13,982 nucleotides of DNA from Blastocatellia bacterium (GCA_003175865.1 PSRF01000261.1:1-13982), one strand, 5' to 3'. Shown: positions 7,287-13,831, counted from the first letter of the stretch. Notes: generated from the letters alone by a model not told the origin. Made by a program: numbers and translations.

Positions 7287-8006
7287 ATGATTGAAACTCA
7301 ACAGTTCGCGGGAGCGAACAAAACGAACACCTCCTTTCTTACTCCACTCGAACGTCGATTGGCACCGACAGTACTGCCAAGGATTCCCTCTTGGCTGGAA
7401 ACGTACCACCTGACGATGCTAACGCTCGTCTGGTCGGCTCTTATTCTCTTGTTCTCGTACTGGGCTAAATCAGATCGTAGTTGGCTTTGGATGGTCTCTC
7501 TGATGATCTTCTTTCAGTATGTAACTGATCACTACGATGGGAAGGTTGGCAAATACAGAAATACTGGCCTGGTTCGGTGGGGATACTACATGGATCACCT
7601 ACTTGACTACTTTTTCCTCTGCTCTGTGATCATTGGTTATGCCTTCATCCTGCCGGAGAAATCTCGTTATCAGATTCTAATTCTTCTGGCGATCTTCGCT
7701 GGCTACGAGTTCAGCACATTTCTCGCGTTCGCGGCGACCGACCGGCTGAGAATCAGCTACCTCAAGTTTGGCCCAACTGAGTTTCGTCTCGCGCTGATCG
7801 TAATCAACGCCTTAATCGCGCAGTACGGAACGCGCTACATGATCTCAGGTTTGAAGTACGTAAACGTCGGGGGTGCAATCGGGCTTGCACTGGTCATCTA
7901 TCGCACTCACAAAGCGGTTTGGGCGCTGGACATGGAACATAAGCGACACGCGCAGTCGTTCGCTTTGGACACAGAAGGTGTTCTTGTGAGCACAACCGAA
8001 CACTGA
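7287..8006 (+). CDS. CDP-alcohol phosphotransferase-family integral membrane protein
   Basis: A 239-residue polytopic membrane protein with about six hydrophobic segments (near 43-60, 65-80, 106-123, 127-150, 167-182 and 190-206). The CDP-alcohol phosphotransferase signature is visible at 81-107: DHYDG (Asp81, Asp84, Gly85), then GK at 88-89, then Gly99, Asp103 and Asp107. The canonical pattern is D-x2-DG-x2-AR-x8-G-x3-D-x3-D; here AR is replaced by GK and the following spacer is 9, not 8. All four metal-binding aspartates are present, so catalysis is plausible. Such enzymes transfer a phosphoalcohol from a CDP-alcohol to an acceptor in lipid synthesis; the substrate cannot be read from the sequence. 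No strong Shine-Dalgarno sequence is seen at this ATG. It stands alone, 175 bases after the previous gene. No lipid gene is adjacent. Confidence 0.82.
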   Translation: MIETQQFAGANKTNTSFLTPLERRLAPTVLPRIPSWLETYHLTMLTLVWSALILLFSYWAKSDRSWLWMVSLMIFFQYVTDHYDGKVGKYRNTGLVRWGYYMDHLLDYFFLCSVIIGYAFILPEKSRYQILILLAIFAGYEFSTFLAFAATDRLRISYLKFGPTEFRLALIVINALIAQYGTRYMISGLKYVNVGGAIGLALVIYRTHKAVWALDMEHKRHAQSFALDTEGVLVSTTEH

Positions 8007-8149
8007 GGTGTGTACCATTTGCGAGCAAAAATGCCCCATATGGAAAAAATTGTTCGGACGATCATTCGGGGATGACCCTTTTTCCGCTCCAATTGCGCGT
8101 TAGCTACTGTGGCCCCCTCTTTGCAAGGTTTGGTGACGTCCAGCGTTCT

Positions 8150-8155
8150 TATAAT
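8150..8155 (+). promoter_or_regulatory. Possible -10 box (TATAAT) for the small gene at 8231
   Basis: A perfect TATAAT lies within TTATAATAAATT, 75 bases before the ATG. No -35 box stands at the usual distance: TTTGGT is about 15 bases upstream and TTGCAA is 23. Transcription would start near 8162 and give a leader of about 70 bases. Confidence 0.4.
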
Positions 8156-8230
8156 AAATTTTGGGAACCAGGTGGCGAAAAATTCGTTCGATACATTAAA
8201 AGATCTTCGCAAAACCTGAATAAACTAGAG

Positions 8231-8440
8231 ATGTCAAACAAGAAAACAATCCGAATCGTTAAAAAAGGCGACCAAGCTCGCCCGGCTGCCAAACCGAAAG
8301 CCAATTCCGCCAGAGAGGCAGCTCGCGAAATGGTTGGTACTGTCACCAATTGGGTTAATGAGTTTCAGCAGAAGCGTCGAACAGAAACGACGAACGCCCT
8401 AAGAATCCTTTCAAAGACTCCGCGAGGCAGCGAAGCATAA
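8231..8440 (+). CDS. Small charged conserved-looking protein
   Basis: A 69-residue soluble protein with no membrane span or signal peptide. The first third is Lys/Ala/Pro-rich (IRIVKKGDQARPAAKPKANS). The middle is a predicted amphipathic helix (AREAAREMVGTVTNWVNEFQQKRR) and the end is short and polar. I cannot assign a function. The helix and compact size suggest a small binding or adaptor protein rather than an enzyme. The open frame extends upstream to an ATG at 8072, but that part crosses a TATAAT box and a low-complexity region, so the ATG at 8231 is preferred; its Shine-Dalgarno is only AGAG. A clear terminator 33 bases after the stop, with a TATAAT box upstream, argues that it is a real single-gene transcript. 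Confidence 0.66.
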   Translation: MSNKKTIRIVKKGDQARPAAKPKANSAREAAREMVGTVTNWVNEFQQKRRTETTNALRILSKTPRGSEA

Positions 8441-8472
8441 ACTCCTCTCAGCATTCTAAGACGTACGTACTT

Positions 8473-8500
8473 GAGAGGCCGGAAACGGCCTCTCTTGTTT
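8473..8500 (+). terminator. Rho-independent terminator after the small gene at 8231
   Basis: A perfect 9-pair stem (8473-8481 with 8486-8494, GAGAGGCCG/CGGCCTCTC) closes the tetraloop GAAA. TTGTTT follows. The C-GAAA-G-type loop and GC-rich stem make this a strong intrinsic terminator in the plus direction. Confidence 0.9.
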
Positions 8501-8513
8501 GGCGGGCATTTTG

Positions 8514-8542
8514 TTGACACCCGCCGATGACAGGTCTAGCAT
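8514..8542 (+). promoter_or_regulatory. Strong sigma-70-type promoter for the small basic gene at 8581
   Basis: A perfect TTGACA (8514-8519) and TAGCAT (8537-8542) are separated by 17 bases. Transcription would start near 8549, leaving a leader of about 32 bases. The promoter begins only 13 bases after the preceding terminator tail. Confidence 0.72.
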
Positions 8543-8546
8543 CGGC
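8523..8546. repeat. Inverted repeat overlapping the spacer and -10 box (possible operator)
   Basis: GCCGATG (8523-8529) and CATCGGC (8540-8546) form perfect 7-base arms around a 10-base centre, within the promoter at 8514-8542. The centre-to-centre spacing is 17 bases, which suits a dimeric repressor. A hairpin in RNA is unlikely because most of it lies before the predicted transcription start. Confidence 0.4.
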
Positions 8547-8580
8547 AAACCCCAAATACATCTAAATCGGCAGGTTCGAC

Positions 8581-8775
8581 ATGGTAAGAAAAAGCTCTCC
8601 GCGCAAAATCGCAAAAGGGCATTCGGCCCGGCCAATCTTCGACAGTATCCGAAAACCGTCCGCTCCTCCTGGACACCCTCTCTCACGTGCTAAGCCAGAC
8701 GAGGTGGCCAGACCGGCGGGTCGTAAAGCCAAGCACAAACGGCGACCAGAGATCGGACCTGACGACGAACTTTGA
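8581..8775 (+). CDS. Small very basic protein, possibly nucleic-acid or ribosome associated
   Basis: A 64-residue protein rich in Lys, Arg and Pro (MVRKSSPRKIAKGHSARP; RKPSAPPGHPLSRAKP; GRKAKHKRRPE), ending acidic (GPDDEL). There is no hydrophobic span, no Cys and no signal peptide. The composition fits a protein bound to RNA or DNA, but no domain is recognisable. The case for a real gene is a near-consensus promoter at 8514-8542, a short leader, an ATG start at the right distance, and a terminator insulating it from the gene before. The ribosome binding site is weak (a CAGG 10 bases upstream). Several other frames are open here on both strands, so a non-coding reading remains possible. The ferredoxin gene begins 112 bases downstream behind its own ribosome binding site. 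Confidence 0.6.
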   Translation: MVRKSSPRKIAKGHSARPIFDSIRKPSAPPGHPLSRAKPDEVARPAGRKAKHKRRPEIGPDDEL

Positions 8776-8887
8776 AGCAAATTCGGTTTCATCTTCCATA
8801 CTTTGTGATTCGTGGTTAATATAGCTGCGACCTGCAATCATCAAAGCTCGACACTATTTCCGTTGTCTTTAGGAGGCTGAAGCCGAA

Positions 8888-9166
8888 ATGACCTACGTTG
8901 TCGCTGAACCGTGCGTTAACTGTCGTTACACTGATTGTGCTCTGGTTTGTCCAGTTGAGGCTTTTCATCTCGATGACGATATGCTGGTGATCAATCCGGA
9001 AACGTGTATCGATTGCGACGCCTGTGTTCCCGAGTGTCCGGCCGAAGCAATATTCCCGGAGAACGGAGTGCCCGCGGAGTGGACTCACTTCACCGCTCTT
9101 AACGCTGAACGAGCATTGAGTGGACTACCAACTATTACCGCACGTTTGGATCCACTGTGTGAATAA
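8888..9166 (+). CDS. fdxA: 7Fe ferredoxin, FdxA/ferredoxin I family ([3Fe-4S][4Fe-4S])
   Basis: A 92-residue cytoplasmic electron carrier. The N terminus MTYVVAEPCVNCRYTDC is typical of the Azotobacter ferredoxin I family. By alignment with that family, Cys9, Cys17 and Cys50 should hold the 3Fe cluster, and Cys21, Cys40, Cys43 and Cys46 the 4Fe cluster; Cys12 is the extra conserved, non-ligand Cys. The C-terminal region after the second cluster is about 40 residues (ENGVPAEW onward), shorter than in the 106-residue Azotobacter protein and usual for the short FdxA group. AGGAGG sits 11 bases before the ATG, a strong but slightly distant ribosome binding site. The next gene begins 3 bases after the stop. 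The redox partner cannot be read from this locus. Confidence 0.95.
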   Translation: MTYVVAEPCVNCRYTDCALVCPVEAFHLDDDMLVINPETCIDCDACVPECPAEAIFPENGVPAEWTHFTALNAERALSGLPTITARLDPLCE

Positions 9167-9169
9167 CGC

Positions 9170-9460
9170 ATGAGCAAGACTACCCGGCGGGTGATTGGTG
9201 GTTTGGCTCTGGCTGCAGGAGCTGTTGGGGCCGCAGGAGTTTACTTGATTAGAAAGAACAAGGCAGGACAGGCGAGAGAGAGACCAGGCGACGTTTGGGC
9301 GCGGCCAGGCATGATGGTCACGTTTCGCGCGGAGTTGATGCCGGGTCGAGAACGTGAAGAGCGCACATTTCGTGTAAAGGAATTACTGCCCAGCGGGCGC
9401 GTTTCGCTTCATGGCGCTGATGGCGAACACGCCGCAAGAGAATTCGAACCTGTTTCCTAG
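9170..9460 (+). CDS. Small single-span membrane protein, unknown function
   Basis: A 96-residue protein not assignable to a family. Residues 9-27 form a Gly/Ala-rich membrane span (GGLALAAGAVGAAGVYLI) flanked by basic residues on both sides (KTTRR before, RKNK after). The rest, about 65 residues, is probably cytoplasmic and beta-rich (WARPGMMVTFRAEL; RTFRVKELLPSGRVSLHG), reminiscent of a small SH3-like or KOW-like barrel, which is only an impression. The start is 3 bases after the fdxA stop with no ribosome binding site of its own, so translation probably depends on fdxA. A membrane partner for the ferredoxin is conceivable but not shown. Confidence 0.75.
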   Translation: MSKTTRRVIGGLALAAGAVGAAGVYLIRKNKAGQARERPGDVWARPGMMVTFRAELMPGREREERTFRVKELLPSGRVSLHGADGEHAAREFEPVS

Positions 9461-9476
9461 ATACTAACCCCGAAGT

Positions 9477-10253
9477 TCACCAGGAATACGTCTTACCCGG
9501 TTTCATTACGTCCAGTCCGGGAATTTTCAACTCATTCAACTCATCGATTATTTTGTCCCGATAAGATGGTTTGAGATGGACCGCGAGAATGTCCATGCCG
9601 TTGTGACTCAGTTTCGTCAACTCCTTGCCGAGCGACGCCGGTGTGAAATGTCGTGAGACCTCTGCGAGTTTGGCCATATCATTCGGGAATGACGCTTCAA
9701 TTAGAAGAGCATCCAGCTTTTGAGTTTGATTCAGCACTTTCCAAAATTCATCGGTTTCTGCAGTGTCCGAACTAAACGCAATACTCACTCGATCGTCTGA
9801 CACAATTAGACCAACGGTGGGGACGATGTGATTTACGGGTATCGCCACAACGTCCAAATGCGCCACCTTGCATCGTCCATCTTCAGGAATCGGCACGTAT
9901 TCCATTACTGGTCCATAATCGTTTTGTAAATCTGAAAACCGCGGATAAACGTTCCAATTGAAGACGTCGCGCTCAAGAAGCTCGATAACTTCCTTCGTTG
10001 CATGAATGCGCATTGGCTCCTTCAACGACGGATACAGATCATCTATGAAGATTGGAAGCGATGCGATGTGGTCCATGTGAGGATGGGTGACGATGATGTC
10101 GCGAACTGTAGTCCGCTGTTCTGCTGAAAGGGCAATCGCAATACTACCCGCATCGACGGCGACGCGGTCGTCAATCAGAAAACAAGTCAGACGCTGTTCC
10201 AGGGTTGCGTGACCCCGGTCGTCAAAAGTGCTGGGAAGGAGTTGGATTTTCAC
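9477..10253 (-). CDS. Metallo-beta-lactamase-fold hydrolase, class II cyclic-nucleotide phosphodiesterase-like
   Basis: A 258-residue soluble protein starting at GTG. The zinc-binding motif THPHMDHIASLPIF gives His57, His59, Asp61 and His62. Further ligands by family pattern are His142 (NHIVPTVG), Asp163 (FSSDTAETD) and His226 (AVHLKPS). Spacing and length match the group containing class II 3',5'-cyclic-nucleotide phosphodiesterases and RNase Z-like hydrolases. The HxHMDHIxSLP form and the lack of an RNase Z exosite arm favour the phosphodiesterase side. The substrate is unproven; cAMP is the first guess. No ribosome binding site is evident near the GTG, and no in-frame ATG lies close to the N terminus of the fold. 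It is the last of three minus-strand genes, 91 bases after the PrsW gene, and ends 16 bases from the convergent gene that finishes at 9460. Confidence 0.85.
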   Translation of the reverse strand: MKIQLLPSTFDDRGHATLEQRLTCFLIDDRVAVDAGSIAIALSAEQRTTVRDIIVTHPHMDHIASLPIFIDDLYPSLKEPMRIHATKEVIELLERDVFNWNVYPRFSDLQNDYGPVMEYVPIPEDGRCKVAHLDVVAIPVNHIVPTVGLIVSDDRVSIAFSSDTAETDEFWKVLNQTQKLDALLIEASFPNDMAKLAEVSRHFTPASLGKELTKLSHNGMDILAVHLKPSYRDKIIDELNELKIPGLDVMKPGKTYSW

Positions 10254-10344
10254 GGTCAGCTCTGGTGAAAAGACCTTGCGCTGGCGAGCCCAAGTATAAG
10301 CTACAACAAAGAAAACTCGCGAGTCTTAATTGTTCTCAACAGAG

Positions 10345-11529
10345 TTAACGTGCACGAATCTGTGCGATCAATTCTTTAAGAGCGTAAACATACGCATACT
10401 CGATCTCACGAACGTCCTGGTCCGATCGACAAACTCCACGCGCGACACGGCTGCGATGAAACGCAAGTTCGCTGGCAATTTGGTTAAAACGTCTCCGGGT
10501 TTGCCATGCGCGCACTCCTCGCTGTGAAAGAGCATTAAATGAAGAACCCATTCTACCGAGGATTGAACCCAGTTGCGTGTACTCTTCTCGAGTTAGTAAT
10601 CCACCTTGCAGATCCGGCATGAGAAACTCCCGGACGATTTGGCCCTCACGGCGTAACGCCAATCCGAGCACAACAAGAACGACGATAAAGGCCGGACACA
10701 TGATGCAGATGTACGCCAAAAGAAAACCAATCCCACCGAACAGCGCAGCTGACCCATTCCAAATGCTGTGCATACTCATGGCCATCAATAACCCAATGAC
10801 CGGGCAGATGAATTTAACAGCCGTGTTTCTTGATTGGCGCGCTAAGCCCAGGCCAATTCCAGTCATACTAGTAAAGAACGGATGTGAAAACGGAGCCAGC
10901 GCTCCTCTAACAAAGAACGTAAGAGTAAGTTCGCCGCCGCCTCCATTGAGGACAGCCTTGCCGTAGTACTGGATGTTCTCAGTCATTGCGAAACCCAGTC
11001 CTACCAGTGCCGCATAGACGATTCCATCCACAACACCATCGAATTCGTCCTTCTTCCAAAAATAGAACACGAAAAGAATCGTTGCCTTCCCAGTTTCCTC
11101 GAATAAGGGTGCCGCAAAGACGGCCGCAAAGACGTTGCCTGCATTTTCGTTAGAGGCTAGTGACCCAACGATCGCTCCCGTAATTGTGTTGAACAGAAAC
11201 GCGAAAAATGTCGCAATCAATGCTCCCCAAAAAAACGCGGTTGCCAGCATCCAGAATGGTTCGGATTCATAGCGGTCAAGCCATAAGACCAGCACTACGT
11301 AGAACGGAACCGGAATCGTGGCGGTTACCAAACCAATAAGGAACGCAACAGGTCCAGTCTCAATACCAATCACAAGGAGCACGAGTAACCCAAGAAGCAA
11401 CGCGATCAGAGCCGCGATAATTCCGAGCGCAACCTTAATGACATTTGTTTGAGCCGTGGGCTTGATAACAATGGTAGGTGCACGATTCGAGTAAAGCGGA
11501 TTGTTGATGTTTGGATCAGGCGAGTACAT
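10345..11529 (-). CDS. PrsW-family glutamic intramembrane protease
   Basis: A 394-residue polytopic membrane protein. After a short Pro/Asn-rich cytoplasmic start there are about eight hydrophobic segments between 30 and 300. The PrsW signatures appear in order: DRYESEP (85-91); FEETGK with the catalytic glutamate pair Glu144-Glu145; DGIVYAALVGLGFAMTEN (168-185); His216 in SHPFFTSMTG; and His254 in MHSIWN. In Bacillus subtilis PrsW makes the site-1 cut in the anti-sigma factor RsiW; in other phyla its targets are mostly unknown and no anti-sigma gene is present here. Residues 305-394 form a basic helical cytoplasmic tail (GGLLTREEYTQLGSIL). AAAGGA lies about 11 bases upstream of the ATG. The SDR gene ends 97 bases before this start. 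Confidence 0.93.
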   Translation of the reverse strand: MYSPDPNINNPLYSNRAPTIVIKPTAQTNVIKVALGIIAALIALLLGLLVLLVIGIETGPVAFLIGLVTATIPVPFYVVLVLWLDRYESEPFWMLATAFFWGALIATFFAFLFNTITGAIVGSLASNENAGNVFAAVFAAPLFEETGKATILFVFYFWKKDEFDGVVDGIVYAALVGLGFAMTENIQYYGKAVLNGGGGELTLTFFVRGALAPFSHPFFTSMTGIGLGLARQSRNTAVKFICPVIGLLMAMSMHSIWNGSAALFGGIGFLLAYICIMCPAFIVVLVVLGLALRREGQIVREFLMPDLQGGLLTREEYTQLGSILGRMGSSFNALSQRGVRAWQTRRRFNQIASELAFHRSRVARGVCRSDQDVREIEYAYVYALKELIAQIRAR

Positions 11530-11626
11530 GGATCGCGGATCCTTTTAATTCCAATCTTTTGAGAACTAGGGTCTGGAGTATATCCACTGGGGATATCGGC
11601 CGACCAGTAAATTCAGTTTCGATAAC

Positions 11627-12403
11627 CTACCTTGCGCAAGTTTGCGCTCGTCCGCCATCGATGGAGTAGGTGGCACCGGTAATCCACGACGCCTCATCAG
11701 AGGCAAGAAACAACACGAGCGCAGCGATTTCTTCGGGACGGCCAACACGTCCCAACGGATGGGTGGTCTTCGATCGTTCAAGGAATGCATCATAAGCCTC
11801 CTGGTCCATGCCGCCTCGTTTATGAATTTGTGTAACGACAACGCCCGGATTTACCGCATTAATTCGTACACTCTTTGCTGCCATCTCAAGCGAAGCACAG
11901 CGCGTCAATTGATCGAGTGCGGCTTTTGATACGCAGTACGCCAACACGCCGGGAAACGCACGTAGTCCGGTAACGCTCGAAACGTTCACGATACTTCCGC
12001 GACGTTCAATCAGACTGGGCATAGCTCTTTGCATGAGATGGAATACCGCGCGGACATTTACATTAAGCATTTCGTCCCAGGCCGACAGTTCAGTGGTTTC
12101 AATGGTCCCACTACTGATGTGTCCGGCAGCGTTGACCAATACATCAATGCCGCCAAACTGTTCAACGGCTCTTGATACTGCATTTGCTGCTTCATCGTCA
12201 CTTGATACGTCAGCTCTGATTGGCAGCACATCGGTCCCAAGGTTTGTTATCTCCCTGGATACAGCTTTTAACGCTTCTTCATTTCTTCCAACACATGCGA
12301 GACGTGCCCCTTCAGCGGCGAAAGCGAGGGCACAGGCATGTCCAATCCCTGAGGTCGCGCCGGTCACAAAGGCCACTTTGTTTGCAAACTTTTTATCTGC
12401 CAT
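11627..12403 (-). CDS. Short-chain dehydrogenase/reductase (classical SDR)
   Basis: A 258-residue NAD(P)-dependent oxidoreductase of the classical SDR type. TGATSGIG (14-21) is the dinucleotide-binding loop and NAAG (91-94) the structural motif. Asn114, Ser143, Tyr156 and Lys160 (VSSVTG; YCVSK) form the catalytic tetrad. PGVVVT and the C-terminal FLASDEASWITGATYSIDGG complete the family pattern. Arg40 after the second strand (CVGRNEE) hints at NADP(H). The closest general match is the FabG-like/glucose-dehydrogenase-like group; the substrate cannot be named. I chose the ATG at 12403 because AGAAGGA (12412-12418) sits 8 bases upstream; the frame also allows a start 6 codons earlier with no ribosome binding site. 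It heads the minus-strand block SDR, PrsW, phosphodiesterase-like, and is divergent from the gene at 12580. Confidence 0.94.
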   Translation of the reverse strand: MADKKFANKVAFVTGATSGIGHACALAFAAEGARLACVGRNEEALKAVSREITNLGTDVLPIRADVSSDDEAANAVSRAVEQFGGIDVLVNAAGHISSGTIETTELSAWDEMLNVNVRAVFHLMQRAMPSLIERRGSIVNVSSVTGLRAFPGVLAYCVSKAALDQLTRCASLEMAAKSVRINAVNPGVVVTQIHKRGGMDQEAYDAFLERSKTTHPLGRVGRPEEIAALVLFLASDEASWITGATYSIDGGRAQTCAR

Positions 12404-12449
12404 TTCGTCAGTCCTTCTCATTGGGTGTTTATTGCGCTACGCATCGTAT

Positions 12450-12491
12450 ATTGACAGCACTAACAAAAAAAGCCGACTATTGACACACTAA
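12450..12491 (+). repeat. Imperfect direct repeat with two TTGACA boxes in a divergent intergenic region
   Basis: ATTGACAGCACTAA (12450-12463) and ATTGACACACTAA (12479-12491) differ by one base missing and start 29 bases apart, close to three helical turns. Each contains a consensus -35 hexamer, yet no good -10 hexamer stands 16-18 bases after either one. It lies between the SDR gene (minus) and the membrane protein gene (plus), so it could be tandem promoters or a regulator site. Confidence 0.45.
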
Positions 12492-12567
12492 GGTTTTGAG
12501 CGACGTATCCCCGCAGCACGTGAGTCTCTTAAATTCGTAGTAGTTTACATGGTTGGGCATCGAGCCT

Positions 12568-12572
12568 GGAGG
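12568..12572 (+). promoter_or_regulatory. Ribosome binding site that suggests a TTG start at 12580
   Basis: GGAGG lies 7 bases before the TTG at 12580, an ideal distance. The other possible starts in this frame (TTG 12553, ATG 12646, ATG 12676) have no comparable site. Confidence 0.5.
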
Positions 12573-12579
12573 CGATTGT

Positions 12580-13581
12580 TTGGGGAACAACTCAGCTGAT
12601 CAGTTTTTCCCGAGAAGCTCGCGTTCTCAGTCGCGATCCGCTGAAATGGCACGCGGGCGGACTTCGCGGTCACACATGCCGTCGAGTACCGGGTACTTGG
12701 TGGTTGCGATGATTGCTGCGTTGGTCTTGTTCGCTGCGCTTTGGTGGATGTTGGTCAGCGGTGGCGATGAGGCCCCATGGCTGCCGGCAGGACTCGCGGC
12801 AAGCGTTGTTTTACTGGTTGCGTTATCAGCGCGAGAGGTTGTAATGAGACGCGCCTGGACCCGATACCTTTTGGAACACGGAATTGAACATCAGTCGAAA
12901 AGTCGAAGTGAGAGTAGTGGCCGAAGTCAGAAGAAGGGCTTTTCTGCTTCAGTTCATTCAGCCGCACTCAGGTTGATACAAAAGCGATCGGCGGCTGCAG
13001 ATGTTCCAGGGGCATCACCTGAAGCACACCTTGACGTCGCACAGTTGTGCAATGACTTTCTCGCATCAACAGATGAGGCGTTGAGGTCCGGTACTGTTGG
13101 CACCGAAAAGGGAATCGCCTTAAGGGCTGGACAGGAACGGGTGCGGACATTGCACAAACATCATCTTCTGATTTGGGCGCGCGATCAGTCGTTGGCTTTA
13201 ACCCGTGAGGCTCAGCAGCGTGCACGATTGATGGACAAGATCGAGACTGCAAACAGAGCGCTTGAGTGCATTGATTCGGCTTTAAGAGTCTATCCAACAG
13301 AACCTGAACTCAAAGAGTCGAAAACCGTGATCAGAGAATTCATGGCTTCTGTTAAGGTGGCCCACTGGGTTGAGCTTGCAGAACGTTCCGCCTTCAAAGG
13401 ACATCATCGTCGCGCTATTGAACGCTACAAAGATGCGCTCTTCTATTTGAATGATGAAAACGTCAAGGCCGATGTTCGTGAGGCGGGTACGGCACGTATC
13501 GAGGGAGAGATTGAGAAGCTTCGTAGCAGTTTGCGTTCACGTGCGTCGAACAACGGGAATGAATCAAAGAAGGAACACTGA
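12580..13581 (+). CDS. Two-span membrane protein with helical, TPR-like C-terminal domain
   Basis: A protein of about 333 residues from the TTG start; ATG starts at 12646 or 12676 would shorten it by 22 or 32 residues without touching the membrane spans. The N terminus is Ser/Arg-rich and lacks a signal peptide. Two membrane segments lie at about 39-61 (YLVVAMIAALVLFAALWWML) and 65-88, with a short acidic loop between, so both ends face the same side, probably the cytoplasm. A Ser/Lys/Arg-rich linker follows. The remaining 200 residues are all predicted helix, ending in a TPR-like pair (ANRALECIDSALRVYPTEPEL; ELAERSAFKGHHRRAIERYKDALFYL) and a charged tail. I know no named family for it. It is probably a membrane-anchored scaffold. 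The small zinc-ribbon gene begins 22 bases after the stop, so the two may be co-transcribed. Confidence 0.78.
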   Translation: MGNNSADQFFPRSSRSQSRSAEMARGRTSRSHMPSSTGYLVVAMIAALVLFAALWWMLVSGGDEAPWLPAGLAASVVLLVALSAREVVMRRAWTRYLLEHGIEHQSKSRSESSGRSQKKGFSASVHSAALRLIQKRSAAADVPGASPEAHLDVAQLCNDFLASTDEALRSGTVGTEKGIALRAGQERVRTLHKHHLLIWARDQSLALTREAQQRARLMDKIETANRALECIDSALRVYPTEPELKESKTVIREFMASVKVAHWVELAERSAFKGHHRRAIERYKDALFYLNDENVKADVREAGTARIEGEIEKLRSSLRSRASNNGNESKKEH

Positions 13582-13603
13582 AGAAAGAAGCAGTTAATAG
13601 CTG

Positions 13604-13831
13604 ATGACATGGCAAAAATGCCCTAAGTGCGGAAGTTCGAGAATTCGACATGGTTACAAGCGCACGCCGCTAATTATGCGAATGTTTGGCATCTATCATC
13701 TTTTGTGCGATCATTGCAACTTACTATTTACTGGTTTTGCATTGCCTTGGACACTGCGCGGACACGGACGTAGACGTCATAAACACGGCAAGAAGAGTGC
13801 GACATCACCATCTCCCCCTCAACAAATTTGA
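13604..13831 (+). CDS. Small zinc-ribbon protein
   Basis: A 75-residue protein with a four-Cys zinc ribbon: CPKC at 6-9 and CDHC at 35-38, joined by a basic and hydrophobic loop (RHGYKRTPLIMRMFGIYHLL). The sequence after the ribbon is a hydrophobic patch (LLFTGFALPWTL) and then a strongly basic tail (RGHGRRRHKHGKK). This could bind nucleic acid or dock on a membrane; nothing decides between them. The ATG has no clear ribosome binding site and lies 22 bases after the previous stop, consistent with a two-gene operon with the membrane protein. No domain beyond the ribbon is recognisable. Confidence 0.72.
   Translation: MTWQKCPKCGSSRIRHGYKRTPLIMRMFGIYHLLCDHCNLLFTGFALPWTLRGHGRRRHKHGKKSATSPSPPQQI

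Noticed and set aside
8072..8230. Upstream extension of the small gene at 8231 to an ATG at 8072
   Set aside because: The added 53 residues cross a TATAAT box and a poly-T region and look unlike the rest of the protein.
10345..10615. C-terminal tail of PrsW as a novel fused domain
   Set aside because: A basic helical cytoplasmic tail after the last span is, to my knowledge, common in long PrsW proteins; there is no separate domain signature.
12553..12579. TTG at 12553 as the start of the two-span membrane protein
   Set aside because: No ribosome binding site precedes it, while the TTG at 12580 has GGAGG at 7 bases; the issue is not fully settled.
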